Of a DNA stretch of 64,000 nt, positions 24,111 through 36,700 are shown one piece after another. The notes below the pieces were generated by a model. That model was not told the DNA's origin and did not search any database. It was given only the letters and a program-made list of their open reading frames with translations. The stretch's first letter is position 1, and each line of letters opens with the position of its first letter. Source of the stretch: Girardinichthys multiradiatus (Eukaryota; Chordata; Actinopteri; Cyprinodontiformes; Goodeidae); the NCBI RefSeq assembly GCF_021462225.1, contig NC_061806.1, forward strand, positions 23,456,144 to 23,520,143, in the 5' to 3' direction. The translations under genes were made by a program, and so were the position numbers.

Positions 24111-27100
24111 GCTGTACTACAGAGCCATCATCTTTTTGCCATACAATGTCCCCCAAAACCTTGGGAAAACCATTTATGAGACAAACTACTTCTGTGGACT
24201 CCCAGCCAAAACATTAAAATTTCTGTGTCAGTCCTGTTCTTTAATATCAGTGGCCTCTTCTTAGTGTTTGTTGCCACACTAAGAGTCAAAACTGTTTTAG
24301 GAATATAACTCAAGTCCCTGGATGCAAATAGTTCCTCAAAATAAAATCTCACATCCCAGTTCAAATGGCCATGTGGACGCACCACACGAATGGCAAATCC
24401 ACCGAAGCCAATGTAGCTACTTTTGTAGTTCTGTTGGATCCAGTAGCAATCCCTAGTGTGTTGGGGGGCTGGAGTCTTTTAGGGGTCCCTAACAGGGGGA
24501 TATCACACCTACAGTTATTTTCAGTGGTAAGTTAAAGTCTCATAAATAGCATTTGAGCACTTACAATGAAATTACAGGTATTTTAATTTGATCCACGTTA
24601 AGAGGGATGCGTGTCTAACTCATGTTCATTTAGGTCTCACTGGGGCGAATGCTCTAGTGAATAAAAGAAATGTCACAGATATTCCAAGGCAAAAAGAATG
24701 TGAGAAACATCAATGTAGTATAAGGCAAGAAGGACACAATATAGCTCACTATTGTAACATTTAAATGTTCAATGCACAGTTACAGTCAAGATAAAAATAA
24801 GATTGGTGTCCAGCTGAATGCTTCTGAGAAAAAAAATCATTACTTTTTAAATAATCCTGTATTCTGTTTTTATGTGGAGGTATTCTTCCTGGACACATTT
24901 TGGTGTGAAGTCTAGCATTCTAGCCCCTTGGCAGCCACAAAGGATCTCTTGGCATGGCTTGGCACCGTTCTTCGTCTCTCCTCTCTTGTTTACAGCATAA
25001 ACACATCTGCCTTTCACGCACAAGTGGCTCCTCAGAGTTGTACACCAGTAAATGATACCCCCCTTTTCTCCTCTTCAGCTCCCAGATAGAGCTGTGGATC
25101 CCAGAATAATGTCCCCAAAGCTGAGCGGACTTGGCAAAAACGCACAGGTTGTTTTAATGAGCTGCACATCATCGCTTGGGTGCATAATGTTTATTATGTG
25201 TGTGTTTGTACAGCCAAATACCCAACAGACAGAAAAACATACAATTGCAATTGAGATTTTTAGCATTAACAGGATTTCTTTTACCTAATCTGAGTGAGCA
25301 GCATCATTTTTCTCAGTGGAGATGATGCATCTGTAATTTATGCAGCATTATACCATTAAAAGAACTTCCAAAATGTTGCACTGATGACTAAAACACAGTA
25401 AGCAATGGTGGTCATAACAGAAATGTTTTAAATAAAGCCAATATGACACTTAAACTTGTCTCTCAGGTAACATCACACAATTTTTGAACCTTTTGTGTTC
25501 ATCTTAAATTTACTCCAATCTTCTTTTCCATTGGATAACCTCTAAAAAGCCAAATGTGAAAAACATGGGGCTTTGAAAAATACCCTTTGATACTGATTGG
25601 TGAAGGGTAGTTTGTCTGATCAGCTTGTTAAGGTAATGCAGAACAGGAAAGTGTATCACAACTGTGACCCTGGTGTAGACGAACTTGGTTGCAATGACTT
25701 GGTCAAATTTGGTTTTCCTGGAATTGCCATGTAGAATAAAGGCTTTAGACCTTTTTTTCACTTCATCTATAGTATGCCTTCCATCATTTTCTTGGCACCT
25801 TGCTTTATTGCCTTTTTTCCACTGACATATTTTACTAAAATGCATCAGAAGTCAGTGTACGTGAAGGGTCAAAGACTTATGCAGTGTCTTCAGACAGGAG
25901 CTTCCCTTTCAAAATGAATAACTGAAATGTACTTTTCACTATATTCCTATATATTGAGATGTAACTGTAATGAAAACATATGTTGGTCTGCATCCAATCT
26001 AAGAATGCTAAAATCTAAATGAAAAAAAATTCAAATCCATGATTCATGCTGATGGATGTGCTTTAAGAAGTCACCCATAGCAGAAATAATATAAAGAGAA
26101 GCAATCGGTATGACTTGAAAAGTCCATATGTGCTGTCCAAATGTAACCTAGAGAAAACATTGGAAGTGAAGTGGGATAAGTTATTTGACTTTAAATGTTA
26201 CAGAAAATGATCCACAAAAGTTTCGAAATTGTTGTAGGAAAATAAATCCTATCCTGATGAAAATAAGAGGGCTTATTTTGCCGAAATTGATAAGCAAAAG
26301 ACCATGTTCAGACCAATTCAAGAATGTTTTATCAGCAACACATCCCCAGCACTTTGATTAAACACACTTTCTCTTATATTTCAAAGACTTATATGATGTT
26401 ATTCTTTAAAACATTGCTGCTTTCTTAATTGTCATTGTCGTTATTGTCATCAAACCCTGTAATGTCTTTAAATGACATCACACACGCCAATTTCAAAAAG
26501 GGAAGTCCTTAAATCATCACTTAATAGCTTGCAGGGTGATGAATGGCAAAACTGTAACCCAACAGCTATCCAACAATACTACAGACCAGATAGTTAAGTA
26601 GCCTGCTTCTTCAGAGCAAACAGACCTGTTATGCAGCCAGTGAAGTGTCTCTTTCTAGCTGCCAGCTCTCTGTTTTCTCCCTGTAGCTTCAATGTGGGAT
26701 TGTTTACAGCTCTTTTTATAGTCCAGTGAATAAGCCCTTATTTTCTCCCAATCAACCCCTGCTGGGAGAGCCAGCCCAGACAGTGGGAAGTAGCCCTGGG
26801 AAGTCATAATTACATTTGGCAAAGGATTCACAGCCACACATGCACACACTCTTGTACAAATACATACAGGACAAAAATACAAAGAAAGCAAATGGAGTGT
26901 GTTTAGTTGTGATCTCTAGAATATGTTCTTACAAGCTTTCATTAGATGTTGGTGAAACTAACAAACCTTTCTCTTATAGGCCCAATGAAACACTTGGCCA
27001 AACCTTTCATATAATGAGATTAAGGCAAATAATCAGGGGATAATTTACAGCTATTTAGATCTAAATCTTTTTAAAGCAATACAATGTCAATGAAAAATAC

Positions 27101-29440
27101 TGGGAAATAGTTGGAAATAATAATATGTCAGTTGTTGGATCGTAATCCCCAACCAAAGACTCAAACTAAGTGGTAATCTCAATGTCCTCTCCTGATGTCC
27201 TGAGGAGGTTCTGGTCAGGGTGCATTCCTTCCAAGTCTTTGGGCATCCAGGCCCAGAGAGAACTCTCCAATTCCTCAAACATGCCTCTTCTGGCCATCGA
27301 TGGGTTAAGACATGTGTGAGTTTGTTTTTAGCTAATGCCAGCTATGCCCAGGCCAAACATTCCTTCCAACCATCTGTGCTCCAGCTGCATTAAGAAACCC
27401 GCACCTAAAAAGCTGGTCTGCCGGTGGCCTGACCCACGTGCTTGGCTGCCATATCCCAATGGCTGCCCATTCCATCAAACAACACCACAGCCAACATCTA
27501 CCTGGACATTCATTTCAGCCAGGTTACCAGGTCTAGCTTTCAAAACATCTGAAACTCCATACAGAGTCCAAGAAACTCACTCCAAGGTTCTGTAGTCTGT
27601 ACAAGTTTGTTGCCAAAATAATCCAGTCACCAATCATCTACAACTCCCAGGCTCCATGAAAGTCCACCAACCTGCTATGTTTTAAAGCCCAAGTATCACA
27701 TTAGGTCCCCACTAGGACATGCATCTGCCCCACCACCTCCACCAAGGATCAGTGATAGGGTCCTGCCTACTCCACAACCATTCCAGGAATATGAAACAAT
27801 ACAATCAAACCTCCGAAAATAAACTTAAATTATTATGTAAAATATGCACAACACTCATAATCATATTCCTATCTAGCATAAAAGAGTGATTATTCCTATC
27901 AACAAACATTCCAACAAACATTCAGTAAAAAGTCAAAACACATCAGGTTTTGTTACAAAGGCACAACTTACATCCCTTTTTTGCCTCACTGGCACCACAC
28001 AATGTCCACTGACATCTGCTTCTGCTAGCAATTCACGTTGTCATTAAAATGTGGCAAAGCATTCTTCTTTTAGAGATTTATTGCTGTGTCAGGCAACAGG
28101 TTTGCTAGGGTTCTTCTCTGAACAGACTTTGGACTCTTTTCCCAAACCTCCCACACCTCTTTGCCATCTCTCTTTTTCAGTCTGCTTTGGTTTAGGTTTT
28201 TTTGCTTGGATCAAAGCTCACTGGCAAAGCAAATCCAGGGCCTGCAAGCAAGACTACACATCAGTTTGGGGAATGCTATTGCCATGACCATCCTGCTCAT
28301 CCGTGTGCAGAGAAAAGTTATTTCCTGAAGATTTATATATAGAAAAAATTTATTCTGACTTGTTTTCCTTTATAAGATTCACTGTACAATGCTGAAAATG
28401 TTGAAAACAGATTATCAACAATTAACAAATAGTTTACAAACAATTGAAAATTTTTTTTTACAATAGATATGCTTTCAACTTTGTGTAGCAGCTATCATTG
28501 CCATCGCTAACTTGTGTCCAAACAGGAACAAGTGGATTTCAGTTGCAGCAGTGATATTTTTCATTCAGTTCTCATTTTTAATAATGCACGGCTAAAACCA
28601 GCTCTGCCTGTACTAATGAGCAAAGGCTGTTTTTTGTTTTTGTTTTGTTTTTTTACCTTTAAACCATTTTCTTTTATTAAAATATGAATTCTTCATATTC
28701 TTCAGGAACGGATGTCTTTTTTCAAATATCTTAAATTTGATACTTGAAAGGAAAGTGCACCTATGTTTTAGTATATGACCAAGAGCATGAAAGGTTATAT
28801 TTGTGCACGTGTTGCCATGGAGTCTGCATTTTAAACTGATTTGTGAGAAGTACACCAGGTGTCAAAGACTCATGTGAAGGTCAAAGCAAACACAATAAAG
28901 TCATTTTGCTTTTTTTCTGCAGCAGCAACCCCAGGCAAGGTCACTCTAAGAATGTTTTTGTGTCTCCTTTTATTACCGAATAAACCATAATCCCTTTTAT
29001 CAATGCTGATTTTCGAGGTAACAGCAGTAAAAGAGAAGAATAAACTGTCAACTGTGAAGAAGAATCTTTTTAAGTGAAGAGTTGTTCAAAGTTTTGGATA
29101 GAAATGTTGTTGAAGTGCAATACAACAATACAACAATAGTTGTTTATTCGTTGTCTTTCTTCGTCAACCCTTTGTTTAAATCCCTTTAAAAAAAAGCTTC
29201 AGGGAAACCAAAGGAAATTAATTAGCAGAACCAATACATTTAGAGACTCTTTTTATGTTCAGCTTTTGCTTAAAAAACTCAATAGCTATTGGTTGAGAAT
29301 TAACTGGATCAAGCTCTACAAAGAAACTATAAGGGCAAAACAGGAATTCCATTTGTCCGGTTTTAATCTTAGTTGTATAGCTAAGACAAGATAAAAATTA
29401 ATTAATAATGTAATCTATGACCATTATGGGAATGCTGCAG
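24110..29440. other. No gene or clear mobile element recognised
   Basis: Short frames occur (111 codons at 25510-25845 on the minus strand, 86 codons at 27335-27595), but none shows a domain. The minus-strand 25510-25845 text is rich in Lys and hydrophobics, has no known motif, and could be an unrecognised transposon relic. Complex non-repetitive patches lie at 24880-25280 and 26590-26870. A GC-richer stretch at 27160-27790 resembles nothing I know. Confidence 0.25.
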
Positions 29441-29444
29441 TGAA

Positions 29445-29690
29445 CAGTAATTTTCTCAGTCCGCATCTGACAAAGCCAACAGTTTCTCAGATTTGAGGGA
29501 GTTGGTTCCAGAGAGCAGCAGCATAGAAGCTAAATACTGATTCTGCTTGTTTAGTTCTGGTCTTGCGAACATTTGAAAAAATAGGTTTTTGATTAAATGA
29601 ACTGTGTAGATGGTTCACAACTGACCAGCAGCACTAAAATGTTCTCCAACCTAAGACCCTTCTATGCCTTATAGACCCATAACATGATAT
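29445..29690. repeat. Dispersed-repeat fragment
   Basis: Words such as 'gagttggttccagagagcag' and 'ccttatagacccataacatg' match a common fish repeat. Only a fragment is present and its class is unknown. Confidence 0.3.
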
Positions 29691-30110
29691 TGTCATGATT
29701 TGAAGGTGTTTGCATTTTATTTTGGGTCTTGCCTCTGATTGTGATTATGTTTCCAAGGTGATGGTTTAGTTTGTTCCTTTAGGTTTTGTTTCTTACTTGT
29801 TCTGTTTATGGTCCATTTTATGTTCTGAAACTTCTGTTAGATGTGTCCTTTGGTTTTCTTGTCTTTGTATCACTGTTTAGTTCATGTTTCTACCCTTAGC
29901 CACTGCCACCATCATCAGCTTCATTCAGCCCACCTGCTCCATGCCAATCAGTCTCCCTGTCTCACCTGCGTGTGGCACTATATATACTCTCCAGTTCTGT
30001 TTGTTCCTCGCTGGTTTAGATTGTTTATCATGCCAAGCTAGCCCATGACTTTGTTTATGCAAAACCAAGCCTGTTCACAGCCTAAAGTGTTGTATGCCAA
30101 GCCTATCTAT
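29691..30110 (+). mobile_element. LTR-like fragment
   Basis: It starts with 'tgtcatgatttg', is rich in pyrimidines, and has 'tgtctcacctgcgtgtggca' followed directly by a TATA-like 'ctatatatac' near 29979. This is the layout of the upstream half of fish LTRs and is similar in style to 1330-2325 and to the minus strand of 44257-44933. No polyadenylation signal or 3' end was found, so it looks truncated. Confidence 0.35.
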
Positions 30111-30235
30111 GTTCATGCCTGCATTTCCTTCATCCAAGTGGCATAAATTACTACTTTATTTGTTATTTATTTCTTCAGTTAGTTGTATAGCCAATGTGTT
30201 GGCCAAACATCTGCACCGTATGCCATCTATAGAGG

Positions 30236-30520
30236 GAGCTGCATGAGTTGGCTGAGGTGGTAGGGTTCATCCTGTAAAAGGGTGTTGCCAGTTCAAATTC
30301 CCGCTCCGACCATCCCAGTCATTGCGTCCTTAGGCAAGAAACCTCACTTGCCTTGTCTGCTGATGGTGGTCAGAGGGCCTGGAGGTGCCGATTTTAGAGT
30401 AGCCCCTCTTTAGTCAGTCTGCTCTAGGGTAACTGTGGCTACAAAGTAGCCTACCACTGTCAGTGTATGAATGGGTGGATGAATGAAAGTAATGTAAAGC
30501 GCTTTGAAGCCATTGGACTT
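30236..30520 (+). mobile_element. tRNA-derived SINE-like element
   Basis: The 5' part contains 'ccagttcaaattcccg', close to a pol III B box. The 3' part contains 'gtgtatgaatgggtggatga' and 'tgtaaagcgctttgaa', words typical of the tail of a widespread fish SINE. The right end merges with the left arm of the inverted duplication. No target duplication was identified. Confidence 0.5.
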
Positions 30521-30706
30521 GATAGACCTCTCTACAAGTGTAATGTTGAAAGCAACTTTACAAATGTTTTGCCTTTATCTTGATATAATATTGCAATTGA
30601 TACATTCAACAAATTGCAATATTATATCAAGATAAAGGCAAAACATTTGTAAAGTTGCTTTCAACATTACACTTGTAGAGAGGTCTATCAAGTCCAATGG
30701 CTTCAA
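30504..30706. repeat. Perfect 95-bp inverted duplication, 13-bp spacer
   Basis: Positions 30504-30598 and 30612-30706 are exact reverse complements, separated by 13 bases 'gatacattcaaca'. The spacer is part of the sequence that forms the target duplication of the LINE immediately to the right. The right arm is best read as an inverted copy of the LINE's 5' flank. Confidence 0.95.
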
Positions 30707-30723
30707 TTGATACATTCAACAAA

Positions 30724-33700
30724 ATCCCCCAGTGGGCCCACCACCTGCAGGGGGATCCGTGAGGGACCGGTGCAAAGAGGATTGGGTGGCGGACGAAGGT
30801 GGAGACCTCAGCGGCCCGATCCCCGGATGCTTAGGCTGGCTCTAGGGACGTGGAATGTCACCTCGCTGGGGGGGAAGGAGCCTGAGCTGGTGCGGGAGGT
30901 CGAGAGATATCAACTAGAAATAGTCGGGCTCGCCTCCACGCACAGCGTGGGCTCTGGAACCCATCTCCTTGAGAGGGGTTGGACTCTCTTCTACTCTGGA
31001 GTGGCCCACGGGGGGGGCGGCGGGCTGGTGTGGGTTTGCTTGTTGCCCCCCAGCTCAGCCGTCTCGTGTTGGGGTTTACCCCAGTGGATGAGAGGGTTGT
31101 ATCCCTGCGCCTTCGGGTTGGGGAGAGGTCTCTGACTATCATTTCAGCCTACGGGCCGAGTGGTAGTGCAGAGTACCCTGCCTTCTTGGCGTCCCTGTCG
31201 GGGGTGCTGGATAGTGCCCCCCGGGGACTCCATTATTCTGCTGGGGGACTTCAACGCCCACGTGGGGAACGACAGTGACACCTGGAGAGGCGTGATCGGG
31301 AGGAATGGCCTCCCCGATCTGAATCCGAGTGGTGTTTTGTTATTGGACTTCTGTGCTAGTCACGGATTGTCCATAACGAACACCATGTTCAAACATAAGG
31401 GTGTCCATCAGTGCACTTGGCACCAGGACACCCTAGGCAGGAGGTCGATGATCGACTTTGTTGTCGTATCATCAGACCTTCGGCCGCATGTTTTGGACAC
31501 TCGGGTGAAGAGAGGGGCTGAGCTGTCCACTGATCATCACCTGGTGGTGAGTTGGATCCGCTGGAGGAGGAGAAAGCCGGACAGACTCGGCAGGCCCAAG
31601 CGCATAGTGAGGGTCTGCTGGGAACGCCTGGCGGAGCCCTCGGCCAGGGATGTATTCAACTCCCACCTCCGGGAGAGCTTCGACCAGATCCCGGGGGATG
31701 TTGGAGACATAGAGTCCGAGTGGACCATGTTCTCTGCATCTATTGTCGATGCTGCTGCCCATAGCTGCGGCCGTAAGGTCTGCGGTGCCTGTCGTGGCGG
31801 CAATCCCAGAACCCGGTGGTGGACACCGGCAGTAAGGGATGCTGTTAAGTTGAAGAAGGAGTCCTATCGGCTGTGGTTGGCTTGTGGGACTCCTGAGGCG
31901 GCTGACGGGTACCGTGAGGCCAAGCGTGCTGCGGCCCGGGCTGTGGCAGAGGCAAAAACTCGGGCCTGGGAAGAGTTCGGTGAGGCCATGGAGAAGGACT
32001 ACCGGTTGGCCTCGAAGCGATTCTGGCAAACCGTCCGGCGCCTCAGGAGGGGGAAGCAGTGCTTTGCCAACACTGTTTATAGTGGGGGCGGGAGACTGCT
32101 GACCTCGACTGAGGACATTATCGGGCGGTGGAAGGAGTACTTCGAGGATCTCCTCAATCCTGCCATCACGCATTCCGTGGTGGAAACAGAGGCTGGGGAC
32201 TCGGGGTTGGATTCTTTCATCACCCAGGCTGAAGTCACCGAGGTGGTTAAAAAGCTCCGCGGTGGCAAGGCTTCGGGGGTGGATGAGATCCGCCCTGAGT
32301 ACCTCAAGTGTCTGGATGTTGTAGGGCTGTCATGGTTGACACGCCTCTTCAACATTGCGTGGCGGTCGGGGACAGTGCCTCTGGACTGGCAGACTGGGGT
32401 GGTGGTCCCCCTTTATAAGAAGGGGGACCGGAGGGTGTGTTCCAACTACAGGGGGATCACACTCCTCAGCCTCCCTGGTAAGGCCTACGCCAGGGTATTG
32501 GAGAGGAGAGTCCGACCGATAGTCGAACCTCGGCTTCAGGAGGAACAGTGTGGTTTTTGTCCCAGCCGTGGAACACTGGACCAGCTCTATACCCTCTACA
32601 GGGTGCTCGAGGGTTCATGGGAGTTTGCCCAACCGGTTCACATGTGTTTTGTGGACCTGGAGAAGGCATTCGACTGTGTCCCTCGTGATGCCCTGTGGGG
32701 GGTGCTCCAGGAGTATGGAATCGGGGGCCCTTTATTAGGGGCCATCCGGTCCCTGTACGAGCGGAGCAGGAGTTTGGTCCGCATTGCCGGCACTAAGTCG
32801 GACCTGTTCCCAGTGCATGTTGGACTCCGGCAGGGCTGCCCTTTGTTGCCGGTCCTGTTCATAACTTTTATGGACAGGATTTCTAGATGCAGCCAAGGGC
32901 CGGAGGGGGTCTGGTTTGGGGACCAGTGGATTTCGTCTCTTCTTTTTGCGGATGACGTGGTCCTGCTGGCCCCCTCTAGCCAAGACCTACAGCATGCGCT
33001 GTGGCGGTTCGCAGCCGAGTGTGAAGCGGCTGGGATGAGGATCAGCTCCTCCAAGTCCGAGGCCATGGTACTCGACCGGAAAAGGGTGGCTTGTCCTCTT
33101 CAGGTTGGAGGGGAGTTCCTGCCTCAAATGGAGGAGTTTAAGTATCTCGGGGTCTTGTTCACGAGTGAGGGAAGAATGGAGCGGGAGATCGACAGACGGA
33201 TCGGTGCAGCTGCCACAGTAATGGGGGCGCTGTGCCGGTCCATTGTGGTGAAGAGAGAGCTGAGCCGAAAAGCAAAGCTCTCAATTTACTGGTCGGCCTA
33301 CGTTCCTACCCTCACCTATGGCCATGAACTTTGGGTCATGACCGAAAGAACGAGATCACGGATACAAGCGGCTGAAATGAGCTTCCTCCGTAGGGTGGCC
33401 GGGCACTCCCTTAGAGATAGGGTGAGGAGCTTAGCCATCCGGGAGGAGCTCGGAGTAGAGCCGCTGCTCCTCCACATTGAGAGGAGCCAGTTGAGGTGGC
33501 TCGGGCATCTATACCGGATGCCTCCTGGACGCCTTCCTCGGGAGGTGTTCCAGGCACGTCCCACCGGGAGGAGGCCCAGGGGACGGCCCAGGACACGCTG
33601 GAGGGACTATGTCTCTCGGCTGGCCTGGGAACGCCTTGGGCTCCCCCTGGAGGAGCTGGAGGAGGTGTCTGGAGAGAGGGACGTCTGGGCGTCTCTGCTG

Positions 33701-33759
33701 AGTCTGCTGCCCCCGCGACCCGGTCCTGGATAAGCGGAAGACGACGAACGAACGAACGA
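30724..33759 (+). mobile_element. RTE-clade LINE (Rex3-like), nearly complete
   Basis: This 3.04-kb element encodes an apurinic-type endonuclease followed by a reverse transcriptase. It ends just after the stop codon in a very short 3' region with GAAC repeats, as in RTE elements. The 12 bases 'acattcaacaaa' at 30712-30723 recur at 33760-33771 as the target duplication. A third copy lies in the spacer of the adjoining inverted duplication (30602-30613). The interior is much richer in G and C than its surroundings. The 5' end may be slightly truncated. The RTE assignment rests on the tail and domain order; the name Rex3 is a best guess. Confidence 0.85.
30828..33733 (+). pseudogene. LINE endonuclease-reverse transcriptase ORF, frameshifted near its 5' end
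   Basis: The endonuclease begins near 30828 with LALGTWNVTSL. It leaves its frame at a G run (31010-31017), continues in a second frame (GRRAGVGLLVAPQLS, then FTPVDERVVSLRL), and returns to the first frame at a C run (31216-31222). From there one open frame of about 830 codons runs to TAA at 33731-33733. It carries [10 protein letters not shown] and STDHHLVV (endonuclease motifs), then the fingers-palm blocks including [13 protein letters not shown] and [11 protein letters not shown]. The polymerase motif FADD lies at 32945-32956, followed by a C-terminal region with [13 protein letters not shown] and RPRTRWRDY. The two shifts compensate each other and both lie in homopolymers, so sequencing error is possible. 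Confidence 0.85.
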
Positions 33760-33771
33760 ACATTCAACAAA

Positions 33772-36700
33772 TAGACGGTGATTCAGGGCTGTAGTCTTTT
33801 AAACCACAGTGAGAAATGATCAGGCTGTCTTTTCTAGATAAATATTTCTTTAATAATTTTTTGCAGTGGTTAATTTGTGTGCACCCGTTTCTCATAGCCA
33901 TATACTGTAGAATGTTAATGCTGATGTTTCTTCCTCACACTTGATTTTCCATTCAAAGAAACTTTCGCTGGTGTATTATGTATGTGTTTTTGTTTCATCA
34001 GCATGGCCCCTATAGCTAAATTCATGTTTGCCATACATATCTTTTGTAAATACTGTTTGCCCTAGCTTGATCAGGCGCTCAGTGTGATGTTCTAGTGCTC
34101 CAAGGGACTCTGTTAAGAGCCAGCTTGATGTTTGAACAAGACTTGAAAGTCTTTCACATCACAGTCAGCACAATCTCAGCTTTGGTCCATTTGTTCTTAA
34201 CTGAGGCCTAAAGTCACAAAAGTATTATTGGTACAAGCGAGATTATCCAATTTTAAAACCCGTATTATAACCAATTTGACTTTGTGACCACCTCTATTGC
34301 GAACTCAGTGCTGCATTAACTAGACATCAATAAGAGATATTCTGTTGATTGTAATCTCAAATGTCAATGTTACATGTCAAGAAAACGTGAGCATAGTCCC
34401 TAGCAGAATTGTTATTGTGCTATTTCTTTATATAAAAATGTGACACTGCAAAAATGTCTTAAAGTGTTAAAATAGCGAATACTTCAAGCTCTATTTATCT
34501 TTATTATGGTGTGGGAGTAATTTCTGTGAGATCACAAAAGAAAGACATGAATTTGCAAAGTGCTGAACAGCCTAAAGGAAAGATGACAAAATAATAAACA
34601 GCAGATGCTGAAAGATGCTCTCAAACCTAAACCTTGTGAGTGTTGGGGATGTAGGTGAGCTGAATGAGTTCACTTCATGGGGGTAAGTCAGAAGATGGTG
34701 CTCCATGAGTCATCTTTGTGTTAGTTTGTTTCAGAGGCCTCAAACCCATCTGACTCACCTCCATTATACACTATTTGTGGTCAAGAGGGGAGAAGCTGGG
34801 TCAGGGAGTGATGTTGGGCAGTGGGATTATCTACTGTGCTTGTTTGGGATAGTTTAAAATAAGAAAAAGTATGATGGTGGGTTTAACTGAGAACATACAC
34901 ACACGTACAGCAGATTTAAAGGTGCAGAAGTCACAGAGACAACTTAAAAAAAACTCAAAAGACTCAAAAATGATAGAAAAACCTGAGGTGCAAATGCAGA
35001 AAATGTATGCTAAGAACAGCAAGGACTATTAGGAAACATAGTCAGTGCTTGTAAATAATTTTCAAAGTGCAATCCTTATTTAATGTCATTAAAATAAAAA
35101 GGACCAGTTGAGCAAAGACATTTTGCGAAATACAGTACTGGACATTTATCGAGGCGTACAGAAAAGAGGAATCACTAATCATTACTCATTATCATTATCC
35201 ATATTTTCTCTAGATCTTCCAGAGTTCTGGTCCTTCTTTTATTCACTATTCTTCTCAGCTGTCCTCACAGGTTTTATATAGGATTTCGGTTTAAAGATGG
35301 CCATTCAGAAAAATTCAATTGTCCTTAAGCTATTTCTTGTTGATTTGGCATTATGTTTTCGATCATTCATTGACCACTGATGTTCAGTTTACTTGTGTAT
35401 ATATACTGAATACTGGTGGTGTTTAAGAGTTTGTGACATGACGTACTCGACAAAATTCCCAAGGCATTTAAAAGTAAAGCCGGCCCACAGCATCACAGAT
35501 TCTCCATCATGCTTAACACAGGACCTCAAGTCCTTCTTATTTATATTCATCTTTTGTTTCACATCAGACCCAAATTAGTCTTTGTTGCAGTTCCATAAGA
35601 GTCAGTGCATCGTAACAAGATAAATAAGGCTCCTCATTCAGCCTAGTGGCCATTGGTTGAAACACATTGACCTCTATGATTGTATTTATATTCCAATGAA
35701 ATTAAAATTATTATTATTTTCTTTCCATATTGTAGTGCAATAAAAATGAATTCATTTTAGCGCTTTTTATACATCTTTTACAGGGGTGGTGTGGCAGTAA
35801 ATGTATCACTGTATATTTAGTATCTATAGCTGTGTAGGCTGAAGATTAGTTAGGGGTAGATTTCAATCTAAAGTTGACCAAAAAAAACAGTGGTCATTAT
35901 TAGCTCAATATGGAAAATTATTAAACCCTTGTTGACAAGGTAATTATTTGTGCTAAAGGGAAAAGACAGATGGCTATGTAAGTAGGTAATGTTATTTTTT
36001 TAAAGAAAATTTAAACTAGTGTTTCCAACTCAAACATATCATTCATTTGTTGTCATTCTTTTCCAACAAGCAGCATAAAAAAAGCTGTCCTAAGAAAGTA
36101 TGTTAAAATCTAAATCTTCCTTATTGATACTGTATATAGTTTGTAACTTGAAGTTCATTTTTTGCTTAAGGAGGTTTAATAGAAGTATCAATAGTTTAGG
36201 TAAATACATTTTACGTGTTTTATCAGATCACCTGAATCATATTTAAATACTCACTTTCATTGCTTGCTCTGGAAATATTTATCAGTCTTAAAACTGAGCC
36301 AAATATGATTTACAGAAGTCTGAAAACTGTAACCAGCTTTGAAAACAACAAACCCTTGTGTACTTTAGATCATTTGTCTCTAGCAGAGTGTCATATTAGG
36401 ATTCAGGGATATTGTTGGTTTTTGTGGGCTCGTTACAGCACCCGGCTGTCTTATTCATGCTGAAGAGATAATCATAATGAGGATTTGAGTGTTTACCAAA
36501 CTGAAAAGGCAAGGGGTGGTTTCCATTATCTGTTGTTTTCACTACTGAAAAGCAATTGTCTGGTCACACTGAATGCAATAATGAAAATAAGGATATCATC
36601 AACATATGTGTGAGGGTTGAGAGGCTGAAGCTGAATGAGGTGAGTGCAGCAGTGATGAACAGTGGATCAGTTCAACTGTCCATTTTATCATTGGTGTTAA

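Noticed and set aside
25510..25845. 111-codon minus-strand frame as a host gene
   Set aside because: No motif, no splice context and no start-site support; it may be a decayed transposon but cannot be named.
30504..30706. The inverted repeat as a hairpin RNA gene or terminator
   Set aside because: Its arms are exact copies of flanking sequence and its spacer is the LINE target word, so insertion-linked duplication explains it better.
31472..32173. 233-codon minus-strand frame
   Set aside because: It is antisense to the intact reverse-transcriptase frame of the LINE and is a compositional shadow in GC-rich DNA.
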